A stretch of DNA of 64,000 nt, taken from Candidatus Laterigemmans baculatus. Its GTDB lineage: Bacteria; Planctomycetota; Planctomycetia; Pirellulales; Pirellulaceae. The position numbers and the translations under genes are program-made. Numbering within the stretch: position 1 is the first letter of the stretch; each line of letters begins with the position of its first letter. Location: NCBI RefSeq assembly GCF_010367455.1, contig NZ_WRPR01000023.1, positions 62,001 to 126,000 on the forward strand. The letters run 5' to 3'. Positions 44,929 through 53,864 of this stretch are shown piece by piece. The notes under the pieces are model-generated. The model was not told the DNA's origin. It searched no databases and saw only the letters and a program-made list of their open reading frames with translations.

Positions 44929-46149
44929 TTACTGCAGTAACCGGGGTTCGATGAATCGGATCACATCTCCCGCGTCGCTCCGCCCTTCGCCGTCGCCGTA
45001 GTCGACTTCGAGCGTTACCCGCCGCGCGCTGCCCAGATCGAGCTCGACGCCCCGCGGGGCATCGGAGGGCAAGACCGTCTCATTCCAGACGACTTCCCCA
45101 TCGACCAAAATCCGCACGTCGCATCCACCGCCCGCCGCGACGCTTGCGTCGGGAGCGATCCGGGTCGCGAAGGCGCCGAATTTCGGATCGACCCGATAGG
45201 TCACGCTCGAGCGGCTGCGGAGAATCAGATCGCGATCCCCCTCGACGCGAGGCCCGAGCCAACGCAGCAGACGCGGCTGGTCGATCGGCAGCTGGACGAG
45301 CGGCGTGTACTGGCTCTCCACCGGCGACTCGGCTGCCAGCAGTTGCGTGTTGCCCTCGAACCGGATCGAGTCGAGTTGATCCAGTCGCAACGATCGCTGC
45401 TGGCCGTCGAGAATCTCCATCTCCAGCACCCCCTCGGCTCGTTCGGCCGCCGATAGGTTCGCGACGCTCGCAAGCGTGAGCGATCGAACCGCCCACTGCG
45501 ACCCCAGCGTGTCGACAACGGTGATTCCCGAGGACTCCGCCTCACCAGCGGCCGCGGAGCCGCCAAAGACGATCCCCTCGAGTCGCGCCACCGGAGCCGG
45601 CACTTCTTGATCCCCAACGCTGAAGCGGACGGTCGTCGCATCGGCCCCGATTACGACGCCATTGACTTGGTCGATCGTCTCGGCCGAGCGGCGGATGACC
45701 AGCATGTCCTCGGCCCGGTCATCGCCGAGCAGCCCCAGCCAGGCGTTGTCGATCGTGGGCGATGGAGGGCGGAAGCGAACCCAGCGAAGCCCGCGGACGG
45801 GAACCTCGAGCGGCTCTTGACGGCGGAGCTCGAGCGTGGCTTCGGAGCCTTCGATTCGAAAACCCTCCGCCTTCAGTCGGCTGCCGTCGGCCAGCCCCAC
45901 GCTCACGGTCGGGCCCTGGATCGCCGCCGGCTCGGTCGCTTCGATGCGGGTGATCTCCGCCCGAGGAACACTTTTGGATTCACCGGCGACGAGCAGCGTC
46001 AGCGTCTCGGCAGTAATCGCCTCGAGCTCCGCTGCGTAGGGTTCGCCGGCGACGGGCGTGACGCGGACCGCCAGACCGGCGGCCATCGCCGAGCCTGCGA
46101 GCGTGGGAATCGCCAGCAGAAATATCGCCACCATCCGGTTCAAGATCAT
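44929..46149 (-). CDS. Exported protein with C-terminal NPCBM-like domain
   Basis: 406 aa. Signal peptide (about 1-23), then a beta-rich region with repeated motifs of the form VSVGLADGSRLKAEGF and VRFSVGDQEVPAPVARLEGIVF, reminiscent of planctomycete propeller-like or SH3-like repeats. The last about 100 residues (SSVTYRVDPKFGAFATRI, CDVRILVDGEVVWNETVL, VTLEVDYGDG) resemble the NPCBM/NEW2 carbohydrate-binding fold. No enzymatic domain. Likely the first gene of the HtrA cluster; it may bind surface glycans or supply a substrate-recognition surface. Confidence 0.7.
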   Translation of the reverse strand: MILNRMVAIFLLAIPTLAGSAMAAGLAVRVTPVAGEPYAAELEAITAETLTLLVAGESKSVPRAEITRIEATEPAAIQGPTVSVGLADGSRLKAEGFRIEGSEATLELRRQEPLEVPVRGLRWVRFRPPSPTIDNAWLGLLGDDRAEDMLVIRRSAETIDQVNGVVIGADATTVRFSVGDQEVPAPVARLEGIVFGGSAAAGEAESSGITVVDTLGSQWAVRSLTLASVANLSAAERAEGVLEMEILDGQQRSLRLDQLDSIRFEGNTQLLAAESPVESQYTPLVQLPIDQPRLLRWLGPRVEGDRDLILRSRSSVTYRVDPKFGAFATRIAPDASVAAGGGCDVRILVDGEVVWNETVLPSDAPRGVELDLGSARRVTLEVDYGDGEGRSDAGDVIRFIEPRLLQ

Positions 46150-46266
46150 CGACAGCCCGTGCGACCCGCGTGCGAAACGGCCAGCCGCGGCCCGGACGCT
46201 CCGAACCGCTCGACAAACCAGTCTAGGCCTGTACGAGCGGCGGGTCGAGTTGCGTTTGCGCTCTCC

Positions 46267-46425
46267 TGAGCCGAAGGCGCTAGCCTCGGGCCCGATCCGG
46301 TTCGTCCCGGGTGAAAACTTTGTCCCTAGCGATGCGCAACCACCCAGGGCAACCCATTCCGCGACACGACGGAACCCGCGGCTAGCGCCGTCGGCTCAAC
46401 AGAACACGCGCCCGGCGGCTGATGA
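46267..46425. repeat. Inverted pair of GCTAGC repeats
   Basis: tgagccgaaggcgctagcc (46267-46290) and its inverse ggctagcgccgtcggctca (46375-46398) face each other about 84 bp apart; cgcccggcggctgat (about 46409-46423) follows, a half copy of the other subfamily. Lies in the gap 46150-46448, which holds no gene. Confidence 0.85.
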
Positions 46426-46448
46426 AATGTGCAGGCCCATGCGTCAGC

Positions 46449-47675
46449 CTAGCGGGCGGGGCTGGCATCCACGGCCGCGGCGGTGCGGCTGCGCTCGACC
46501 GAACCGAGCGGCATTGCCCCGTCGACGTCATCGGGGTAGAGCGACCAGACGGGGACGTCGCGGCGAATCTCCTGCATCAACTTGGCTTCCGCTTCGGCGA
46601 CCTTTTGAGCCTGGATCTTCTTGCGGAGCTCGTCCTGAAGCTCGCCGAGCGGCGTGACTCCCGCTTCCTCGCGGTCGAGGACTCGGATGATGTGGTAGCC
46701 GTCGGCGTCTTCGATCCGCGGGCTCATCCGGTTCAGCGGCAACGAGAAAATTTGTTCGTCGAGGACCTTCGAGGCCAGGCTTCCCTGCCGCGTCCAGTCG
46801 TGCAGCCCCCCGCTGGCGGCGAGCGGCTCTTGGGAGCGTTCCTTGGCGACCTTCTGCATGTTCCCGCCAAAGTAGGCTTCGCGGCCCATGTCCGAAATGG
46901 CGCGATCGGCCTCCTGCTTGTTGGGAAACCGGGAGAATAGCACCGTCAGTTGTTCCCATCGCGCTCGAGCCGGATGGCTGAACTCCTCGCGGTGTTTTTC
47001 GTAGTACGCCCGCAGCTCGTTGAGGGTCACCGCGGGATCGCGGGGAACCAGTTTTTGGATGTAGACCGCGCCGAGCATCTTGTCCTGGTATTCGTGCTCG
47101 AGCGTCTTCAGCGAGCTGCCGCTCTCGCGGAGCTTTGCGTCGAGCTCCTGAATCGAGTTCAGCTTCGATTCTTCGAGCATCCGAGGAATCTCACTCTCGT
47201 AAAACGCCCGGCGGGCCTGAGCGGCGATCTTTGTCTGAGCCTCGCGGCGCTGCTCGGCCGATGACGCGCCAACTTGGCTCATCATAAAGGCGTGGCCGAG
47301 CATCTTGGTTTGGATGGTTTGGGCGAGCAGCGCCCGGAGTAATCGGAGGCGAAGAATCTTCAGCTGTTCCGGCGGGATCTGCGAGATGTCCCCCTTGGCG
47401 AGCTGCATGATCCGGCTTTCGATCTTGGGCATCAAGTCGCCGAGCAAGATCGGATTGTCGCCGACGATCGCCAGTAGCGTCGACGGCTCGGTCGGCAGCT
47501 CCATCGCTTGCAGCTGGGCGAGCTGAGCTGGCGAAAGTTCCTGGGCGACCGCCCGCCCGGTGGCTTCCGCGAGCAGCACATCGCCGAGGCTCGGAGCGGC
47601 CACGGTCAGGGCAGCCACTCCAAACGCGACGGACAAGGCAACGGAGCGTGGGCAGGGTCTGCGGACCGGCTTCAT
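46449..47675 (-). CDS. Parvulin-type (PpiC/SurA-like) periplasmic peptidyl-prolyl isomerase
   Basis: 408 aa from ATG 47675; the open frame continues upstream only as antisense-like sequence over mfd. Signal peptide (SVALSVAFGVAALTVAAPSL), a helical SurA-like N-domain (about 60-235), a rotamase domain (about 240-345, with RARWEQLTVLFSRFP, GGLHDWTRQGSLASKVLDEQIFSLPLNRMSPRIEDADGYHIIRV) and a helical C-terminus. It likely assists folding of outer-membrane or secreted proteins. Close to mfd on the same strand (67 bp). Confidence 0.88.
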   Translation of the reverse strand: MKPVRRPCPRSVALSVAFGVAALTVAAPSLGDVLLAEATGRAVAQELSPAQLAQLQAMELPTEPSTLLAIVGDNPILLGDLMPKIESRIMQLAKGDISQIPPEQLKILRLRLLRALLAQTIQTKMLGHAFMMSQVGASSAEQRREAQTKIAAQARRAFYESEIPRMLEESKLNSIQELDAKLRESGSSLKTLEHEYQDKMLGAVYIQKLVPRDPAVTLNELRAYYEKHREEFSHPARARWEQLTVLFSRFPNKQEADRAISDMGREAYFGGNMQKVAKERSQEPLAASGGLHDWTRQGSLASKVLDEQIFSLPLNRMSPRIEDADGYHIIRVLDREEAGVTPLGELQDELRKKIQAQKVAEAEAKLMQEIRRDVPVWSLYPDDVDGAMPLGSVERSRTAAAVDASPAR

Positions 47676-47742
47676 GAATCGTTGACGCTGCGCGGGGATC
47701 GGCGGGACCGGACGAACGAGCCGGCCGCTTATAGAAGCCCCC

Positions 47743-50700
47743 TCAAACCGACCGCAAGACCGATCGCGCCAGTTCCAACCAAGCGTCGCCCCCGCGGGGA
47801 TCCCCGCTCGCTTCCTCGGCCGGGATGTAGGCCCGCGACTCGTCGACGATCCGCACCGGGTGGGGCGCGGACCGCTTGAGCGCCTCGATCCGCTCGCGGC
47901 TGCTGTACCGCAGAACGAGAAAGTCCCGCTCGATGGCGATCGCCGCGATTTGCCAGATGGCCGCGTCGAGCCGCATCTCGGCAACCTCCAGCAATCGCTC
48001 CACGGGCCGCGGCGGCACACCAAAGCGGTCGAGCATCTCGCTGCGAATCTCTTCGATCGCGCGGTAATCGTCGAGCCTCGCGATGCGGCGATAGAGGTCG
48101 ATCTTGTGCCGCAGGTCGGGGACGTACTCCGCCGGCAGGAAGGCGGCGACCGGCAGATCGATGTCGACATCGGCCGAAAGCCGCGGCGGCAGGTTCTGGG
48201 CGCGGCGGACCGCGTCCTCGAGCAGCTGGCAATACAGCTCGTACCCGATCGCCGCGATATGGCCGCTCTGCTGGGTGCCGAGCAGATTGCCCGCTCCGCG
48301 AATTTCCAGGTCGCGCATCGAGATCGCAAACCCGGCTCCCATCTGGCTGAACTCTTCGATCGCCCGCAGCCGCTTGCTCGCTTCGGGAGTCAAATGCTTG
48401 TGTTTGTCAACCAGCATGTAGCAGTACGCCTGATGCTTGTACCGCCCCACGCGACCGCGGAGCTGGTGCAAGTCGGCCAACCCATAGCGGTTCGCTTCGT
48501 CGACAAAGATCGTATTGGCATTGGGGATATCGAGCCCGCTTTCGATGATTGTCGTCGCCAGCAGGATGTCGTACTTGCGATCGATAAAGTCGATCATCAC
48601 CTGCTCGAGCTCACCTTCGCCCATTTGGCCGTGACCGATCCCGATCCTCGCTTCCGGCACGATTCGCTGCAGCTTGTCTGCCAGCGTCCCGATGTCGGCG
48701 ATCCGGTTATGGACGAAGTAGATCTGTCCGCCCCGGTTCAGCTCGCGGACCACTGCTCGGCGAATCAGCCTCTCGTCCCACCGCGTGACTCGCGTCTCGA
48801 CGCTCAATCGCTCCGCCGGAGCCGTCTCCAAATTGCTGATGTCGCGAACGCCCACCAGCGCCATGTGGAGCGTGCGGGGAATCGGAGTCGCCGAGAGAGT
48901 CAGCACGTCAACGTTGGAGTGTTTGGCCTTGAGCCGCTCCTTGATCGCCACCCCGAAGCGATGCTCCTCGTCGATGATCACCAGCCCCAGATTGAAGAAC
49001 TCGACCGCCTTCGACGCCAAGCGGTGCGTTCCAATCACGATGTCGACCTGTCCCTTCTTGATCTTCGCCATGGTTTCCCGCTCTTCGGCCGAGTCGGCAA
49101 ACCGGTTGAGGCGGCCGATGTCGAAGGGAAACTCGGCCATCCGGCTGCAGAACGTGTGGTAATGCTGCTCGGCCAAGACGGTGGTCGGCACGAGCACGGC
49201 GACCTGAAACCCGCTGTCGACCGCCTTGAAGGCCGCCCGCATGGCGACTTCGGTCTTGCCGTAGCCCACGTCGCCGCAGATCAGCCGATCCATCGGCCGC
49301 GGCGTTTCCATGTCACCCTTGAGGGCGTGGATCGCGGCCAACTGGTCGTCGGTTTCGGTGTATGGAAAACTGGCATCGAACTGCCGCTGCCAATCGCTGT
49401 CAGCATCGAACGCCAACCCCGATCGGGTCCGCCGCTCGGCTTGGATCTCAAGCAGCTCCGAAGCCATGTCGGTTACCGCTTGCTCGGCCGACTGGCGGTG
49501 TTTGGCCCACGATTGGCCGCCGATCTTGGCCAGCTTCGGTCGGCTGCTCCCGCCACCGACGTACCGCTGGATCAAGCCGATCCGGTGGGCGGGCACGAAA
49601 ATCTTCGTCCCCCCATCGAACTCGACGACCAGGTGCTCCTGCTGCTGGCCTTGTTTTTCGATCCGTTTGATGCCGCGATAGAGTCCAATGCCGTGCGAGA
49701 GGTGGACGACGAGATCGCCTGGCTCGAGCTGCAAAAAACTGTCGATCGGCTTGCTCTTCGCCCGCACTTTGCGGCGCCGCACCGGACTGCGGTGAAACAG
49801 CTCCGCACCGGTCAGGACCAGCACGCCGCCGCGCTGGCGATCGATGTCGTCGGTGATCCGAAACCCGCCGCTCAAATCGGCCACCGCGATCCGCAGCCGT
49901 CCGCCAGTGGCCGCATCGGTCTCCCGCAGCAGCTCGCCCATCCGCTCGGAGTCGGCCGGCGTGTCGGCGACCACGATCACGCGATGGCCGGCCGCGACCG
50001 TATCGACACGAGCGCGAATTTGGTCGAGCTCGCCGGTAAAGCTCTCGACCGACGCGGTCGGTAACTGGATCACGCGTCCGCCGGCCTCCTCTGCGCCCCC
50101 CGCCGACGCGCGCCCCGCCGACGCGATCACCGGAGGCAGATCGGCGGCAAGCGCGATTCGCCTTCCGCGGAGGTCTTGCAACAGCTGCTCCCAAGTCGCG
50201 AACCGCTCAGGGTCCGCGACGCGGCTGCGGAGCGTTTCGGCCGCCTTGCGGCACCGCTCGGGATCGATGACAAGGACCGCGGTCGCTTCGTCGAGGTATT
50301 CGGCGATCGAGCCGTTCTCGCGTTGAGCCGTCCCGAATGCCGTCACCTCGAACGCCGTGAGCGACTCGGTGCTCCGCTGGCTCGCCGGGTCGAAATGGCG
50401 GATCGACTCGATCTCGTCATCGAACAACTCGACCCGCACCGGCTCGGTCTGGTCGGGAGGATAGACGTCGAGAATCCCGCCGCGCTGGCAGAACTCGCCC
50501 GGCATCTGAACCGCCGTCGTGGCGTGGAACCCGGCTTCGGCCAGCCACCGCTGAAGGCCTTCTAGGTCGATGCGAGCGCCGACGCTGAGCATCCGCGAGG
50601 CGGCGGCAACGCTTTGCAGGCTGGGGACCGCTTGCATCGCCGCCGGGACATGGGCGCAGACGACCGTGGGCGCGACTTGTCGCTCGTCACCGCTGGCTCG

Positions 50701-51141
50701 CCGTCGCAGCGTTTGCAGCACGCGGAGCCGAGCCGCGTAATCGTGATCGCGAAGGCTTTCCGGATCGCCCGAGCTGGCCGACAGCGGCAGCGTCACCGCG
50801 TCGGGAACGCCCATCGCGGCGAGATCGGTCGCCACGATGTCGGCGTCGGCTGGCTCCGGGAGCAGGATCAGCAGCGTGTCGAGCCGCGCCGCGTGGATCA
50901 GCATCGCGGCGGCCAGAGCTCGAACCGTGTCGCGGACGCCTCCGAGCCAAATTTCCTCTTCCCCCGACCAGCCGGCAAGCTGCTGCGGGAGCCCCATCGA
51001 TTCGCCGACCCACTGGGGAAGCGCAGCGATCTCCGCCGCTCCCAGCGGAGTCGTCGCTATCGCACCTTCGATCACGTCGCTCAACCGGCCTCTCCCCTGG
51101 TTTACCGCCCCCACCCACTCTTCGCCGCACCCGCTGGTCAC
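47743..51141 (-). CDS. mfd: Transcription-repair coupling factor Mfd
   Basis: 1132 aa, full length. UvrB-like N-terminal module (GEFCQRGGILDVYPPDQTEPVRVELFDDEIESIR), RNA polymerase-interaction domain (DLVVHLSHGIGLYRG, KIFVPAHRIGLIQRY), RecG-like SF2 motor (DRLICGDVGYGKTEVAMRAAF, DEEHRFGV, LSATPIPRTLHMA, VHNRI, Q and VI motifs HQLRGRVGRYKHQAYCYM) and a C-terminal TRCF domain. It removes stalled RNA polymerase and recruits UvrA. Divergent from the oxidoreductase gene, with 75 bp between starts. Confidence 0.97.
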   Translation of the reverse strand: MTSGCGEEWVGAVNQGRGRLSDVIEGAIATTPLGAAEIAALPQWVGESMGLPQQLAGWSGEEEIWLGGVRDTVRALAAAMLIHAARLDTLLILLPEPADADIVATDLAAMGVPDAVTLPLSASSGDPESLRDHDYAARLRVLQTLRRRASGDERQVAPTVVCAHVPAAMQAVPSLQSVAAASRMLSVGARIDLEGLQRWLAEAGFHATTAVQMPGEFCQRGGILDVYPPDQTEPVRVELFDDEIESIRHFDPASQRSTESLTAFEVTAFGTAQRENGSIAEYLDEATAVLVIDPERCRKAAETLRSRVADPERFATWEQLLQDLRGRRIALAADLPPVIASAGRASAGGAEEAGGRVIQLPTASVESFTGELDQIRARVDTVAAGHRVIVVADTPADSERMGELLRETDAATGGRLRIAVADLSGGFRITDDIDRQRGGVLVLTGAELFHRSPVRRRKVRAKSKPIDSFLQLEPGDLVVHLSHGIGLYRGIKRIEKQGQQQEHLVVEFDGGTKIFVPAHRIGLIQRYVGGGSSRPKLAKIGGQSWAKHRQSAEQAVTDMASELLEIQAERRTRSGLAFDADSDWQRQFDASFPYTETDDQLAAIHALKGDMETPRPMDRLICGDVGYGKTEVAMRAAFKAVDSGFQVAVLVPTTVLAEQHYHTFCSRMAEFPFDIGRLNRFADSAEERETMAKIKKGQVDIVIGTHRLASKAVEFFNLGLVIIDEEHRFGVAIKERLKAKHSNVDVLTLSATPIPRTLHMALVGVRDISNLETAPAERLSVETRVTRWDERLIRRAVVRELNRGGQIYFVHNRIADIGTLADKLQRIVPEARIGIGHGQMGEGELEQVMIDFIDRKYDILLATTIIESGLDIPNANTIFVDEANRYGLADLHQLRGRVGRYKHQAYCYMLVDKHKHLTPEASKRLRAIEEFSQMGAGFAISMRDLEIRGAGNLLGTQQSGHIAAIGYELYCQLLEDAVRRAQNLPPRLSADVDIDLPVAAFLPAEYVPDLRHKIDLYRRIARLDDYRAIEEIRSEMLDRFGVPPRPVERLLEVAEMRLDAAIWQIAAIAIERDFLVLRYSSRERIEALKRSAPHPVRIVDESRAYIPAEEASGDPRGGDAWLELARSVLRSV

Positions 51142-51216
51142 TCCCCCTTATCCGCATTTATATTGCCCGGCAAACCAATTCCCCACCCCCGAAACTCATG
51201 CAAAACCGATTGCTCC

Positions 51217-52257
51217 ATGACACTTCGCTTTGGCATTGTCGGCTGCGGTATGATCGCAAACTTCCACGCTCGCGCGCTCCACGACGCCGCCGGTGCGGAA
51301 TTGGTGGGCTGCTACAGCCGTAGCCAAGAGAGCGCCGCGAAGTTCGCCGCCGAGCACGGTTGCCGGACTTTCGACTCGCTCGAAGCGATGCTGGCCGACC
51401 CGGAAATCGACGCCGTCGCGATCTGCACGCCGAGCGGTGCGCACCTCGATCCGGCCGTCGCCGCAGCTGCCGCCGGCAAGCACGTGATGGTCGAAAAGCC
51501 GCTGGAGATCACTCCCGAGCGGTGCGACGCGATCATCGAAGCCTGCGACGCCGCCAAGGTGAAGCTCGGAGTCACGTTCCAAAGCCGCTTCCATCGCTCG
51601 AGCCAACTGCTCAAAGGAGCGGTCGAGGCCAACCGCTTTGGCCGGATCACGCTCGGGGACGCCTACGTCAAATGGTTCCGCAGCCAAGAGTATTACGACA
51701 GCGGAGCTTGGCGTGGGACGTGGAAGCTCGATGGCGGCGGAGCGCTGATGAACCAGGCGATCCACACGGTCGACCTGCTGCTGTGGGTGATGGGGCCGGT
51801 CGCCGAAGTCTCCGCGATGGTCGATACCGCCACGCACGAGCGGATCGAAGTCGAAGACGTGGCGGTGGCGACGGTCAAATTCCGCAACGGAGCCCTGGGC
51901 GTCATCGAAGCGACCACGACCGCCTACCCGGGAGCGCTCAAGCGGATCGAGATCTCAGGGAACCGCGGCAGCGCGATCCTCGAGGAAGAAGACCTCAAGC
52001 AGTGGGACTTTGCCGACGCGACCGAGGAAGACGCCAAAGTCCGCGAAGAAATGCAAGGCAAGACCAAGACCGGTGGCGGGGCAGCCGATCCGGCGGCGAT
52101 CGGACACCACGGCCACACGATGGTCTTTGAAGATTTCGTCCGCGCGATCGAAGCCGATACGGTCCCCGTGACCGATGGTCGCGAAGGCCGCCGCAGCGTC
52201 GAGCTGATCAACGCCATCTACCAAAGCGCCCGCGAAAACCGCACGGTCAAACTGTAA
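51217..52257 (+). CDS. Gfo/Idh/MocA family NAD(P)-dependent oxidoreductase
   Basis: 346 aa from ATG 51217. N-terminal Rossmann fold (RFGIVGCGMIANFHARAL), CTPSGAH, the EKPLEIT motif with catalytic-site lysine, and the C-terminal substrate domain (KWFRSQEYYDSGAWRGTWKLDGGGALMNQAIHTVDLLLW, with the conserved GG..NQ..H triad region). Members act on sugars or inositols; substrate unknown. No linked sugar pathway in the window. Confidence 0.93.
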   Translation: MTLRFGIVGCGMIANFHARALHDAAGAELVGCYSRSQESAAKFAAEHGCRTFDSLEAMLADPEIDAVAICTPSGAHLDPAVAAAAAGKHVMVEKPLEITPERCDAIIEACDAAKVKLGVTFQSRFHRSSQLLKGAVEANRFGRITLGDAYVKWFRSQEYYDSGAWRGTWKLDGGGALMNQAIHTVDLLLWVMGPVAEVSAMVDTATHERIEVEDVAVATVKFRNGALGVIEATTTAYPGALKRIEISGNRGSAILEEEDLKQWDFADATEEDAKVREEMQGKTKTGGGAADPAAIGHHGHTMVFEDFVRAIEADTVPVTDGREGRRSVELINAIYQSARENRTVKL

Positions 52258-52300
52258 GCAAGCGCTATTTTGGATCTGCGCGCATGCCTCTTATAACATC

Positions 52301-52450
52301 ACCCTACCCCCGGGAGGGTCGGGCTCTCAGGCCCGGGGAGGGTTGGCGAAATCCGTCGTTCACCAGCGCCTAAGTTCGCGGTTCGCCCTCCCCGCTCGTT
52401 CCTCGCGACCCTCCCGGGGGGAGGGTATCGAATAGGTTTTCCGACAGACC
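52301..52450. repeat. Second copy of the 126-bp palindromic element
   Basis: Arms 52301-52321 and 52406-52426 match arms 29540-29560 and 29645-29665 with one change; both copies span exactly 126 bp. A ggttttccgacagaccc tail follows (52434-52450), like the flank of the first copy. The gap 52258-52595 contains nothing else recognised. Confidence 0.9.
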
Positions 52451-52595
52451 CTAAAGCCGCGGGCGACTTGGGCCGATAGTATCTACCAGTGCAATCGCCA
52501 TAACTCGCAGCGAAGGCACAACCGCGAGATGCCTCGCGTGACTCAGCTTGACTGATCGCCAACGGTTTCCTAACCTGCGCAGACGATTCAACGAC

Positions 52596-52667
52596 GGCGA
52601 CGTGGCCAAGCGGCTAAGGCATCGGATTGCAAATCCGACATCCCGGGTTCGAATCCCGGCGTCGCCT
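52596..52667 (+). tRNA. tRNA-Cys (GCA anticodon)
   Basis: 7-bp acceptor stem GGCGACG/CGTCGCC, D arm GGCCAAGCGGCTAAGGC, anticodon stem TCGGA/TCCGA around TTGCAAA, T arm CCCGGGTTCGAATCCCGG. Discriminator U; CCA not encoded. A terminator follows. Confidence 0.96.
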
Positions 52668-52684
52668 CTTTGACGTGCTTTGAA

Positions 52685-52722
52685 AAACCTCGGTTTCCCC
52701 AGCGGAAGCCGAGGTTTTTTCG
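52685..52722 (+). terminator. Rho-independent terminator after tRNA-Cys
   Basis: Stem aacctcgg(ttt)/(aag)ccgaggtt with six T immediately after, starting 18 bp beyond the tRNA 3' end and 26 bp before the channel gene start. Confidence 0.85.
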
Positions 52723-52747
52723 TTTCTGCATCGGCAAGGCGAAGGTG

Positions 52748-53848
52748 ATGGACTCGATCGCAACAATCGCGGGCTGGCTGCTGATTCTTTGGGCGCTGGC
52801 GGAAGTCTTCATCGAGGTCCTCTTTCCGCGTGCCCTCAGCCCGCCGCTGGGAAGTCTCCTCTGCCGGGTCGCTCAGCGGATCGCGGCGGGGCTGTGGCGG
52901 GGCGGAGCCGGTTGGCAGCGAAAGCTAACCTCCCTCGTCGGCCCCCTGTTGGTCATCACCCAGATCCTCAGCTGGGGACTCCTGCTGTGGCTCGGCTTCG
53001 CCCTAATCGCGTGGCCCAGAATGGGCGACACGATCGTGGCCTCCGGACAATCCGAGACGCCCACCGACTTTTTCTCGGCGATGTACGTGATGGGCTATGG
53101 TCTGACCACCCTCGGCGTCGGCGACCTGGTGCCCAAGAGCAGCGGGATGCGGATCCTGTTCATCGCCGAAGCGGCCGTCGGGTTCAGCGTATTGACGCTG
53201 GTGATGACCTACCTCATGTCAGTCTACGGAGCGATCGCCGAACGGAATCGGATTGCGCTGCTGATTGATACTGCCACCGGCGGCAGCGGAGATCCCTACG
53301 AGTATCTACGAGAATCGCTGTGGCTTCCCCACGAGACAAAGCTCCGCACCGAGGATGAGCTCGCCGACGCGCTGATCGCGATCTATGAATCGCACCAGTT
53401 CTATCCCGTGCTGCACTACTTTCGGTTTCCCGAGCCCGCCTACTTGTTGCCGCGGATGCTCTACTTTTCTCTCGAAGTCGCCACCGTCGCCGAAGTCATT
53501 CGCGCGACCGAGGGCGAAGCGAGCGGCCGTCGCTTCACCGCGTCGAGCCGCTTGTGGCCGGCGTCGAATCAGCTGCTGACCGAAGCGGCGTCGAATTTCT
53601 CGCGCCGCCGAAGCGACGGACCGCGGTGGGATGTCGAGATCGCAACGCTTCGCGACTATTTGCAACGCTGGCAGGCGGTCCAGCAGCGCCAGGACGTGGA
53701 GTTGGAGTCGCTCGTCTCACAGTACCAGGAGCTGCGGGAGCGGTGGCTCGCTCCGCTCCAGACGGTCGCACGCTCTCAAGGTGCCGAGCGGATGCTCGTC
53801 GAGCAACTTGCCAGGAGCGCACGCGGCGAGGATTCTGCTGAGCCGTAG
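52748..53848 (+). CDS. Two-pore-helix ion channel protein with atypical filter
   Basis: 366 aa from ATG 52748. Transmembrane segments at about 5-25, 63-90 and 136-160 with a pore loop between the last two. The loop reads YGLTTLGVGDLVPKSSG (about 117-133), aligning with the potassium-channel P-loop TVGYGD..P; the Tyr is Val and a Leu precedes. A soluble alpha-helical C-terminal region of about 200 residues follows, without an RCK/TrkA-N domain. Ion selectivity cannot be predicted. The last residues (AEP) and the stop codon are inside a dispersed GCTAGC repeat. Confidence 0.8.
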   Translation: MDSIATIAGWLLILWALAEVFIEVLFPRALSPPLGSLLCRVAQRIAAGLWRGGAGWQRKLTSLVGPLLVITQILSWGLLLWLGFALIAWPRMGDTIVASGQSETPTDFFSAMYVMGYGLTTLGVGDLVPKSSGMRILFIAEAAVGFSVLTLVMTYLMSVYGAIAERNRIALLIDTATGGSGDPYEYLRESLWLPHETKLRTEDELADALIAIYESHQFYPVLHYFRFPEPAYLLPRMLYFSLEVATVAEVIRATEGEASGRRFTASSRLWPASNQLLTEAASNFSRRRSDGPRWDVEIATLRDYLQRWQAVQQRQDVELESLVSQYQELRERWLAPLQTVARSQGAERMLVEQLARSARGEDSAEP

Positions 53849-53862
53849 GCGCTAGCCTCGGG
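53839..53862. repeat. Single GCTAGC repeat at the channel gene end
   Basis: tgagccgtaggcgctagcct core, same 24-bp module as at 8129 and 46267. It contains the stop codon at 53846-53848. Confidence 0.85.
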
Positions 53863-53864
53863 CC

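Noticed and set aside
46449-48329. Peptidyl-prolyl isomerase extended to 626 codons
   Set aside because: The upstream 218 codons are Ser/Arg-rich shadow sequence over mfd; ATG 47675 starts a signal peptide.
47860-50064. Open frame of 734 codons on the + strand
   Set aside because: Antisense to mfd, which has every TRCF motif. High-GC coding DNA commonly leaves this antisense frame open.
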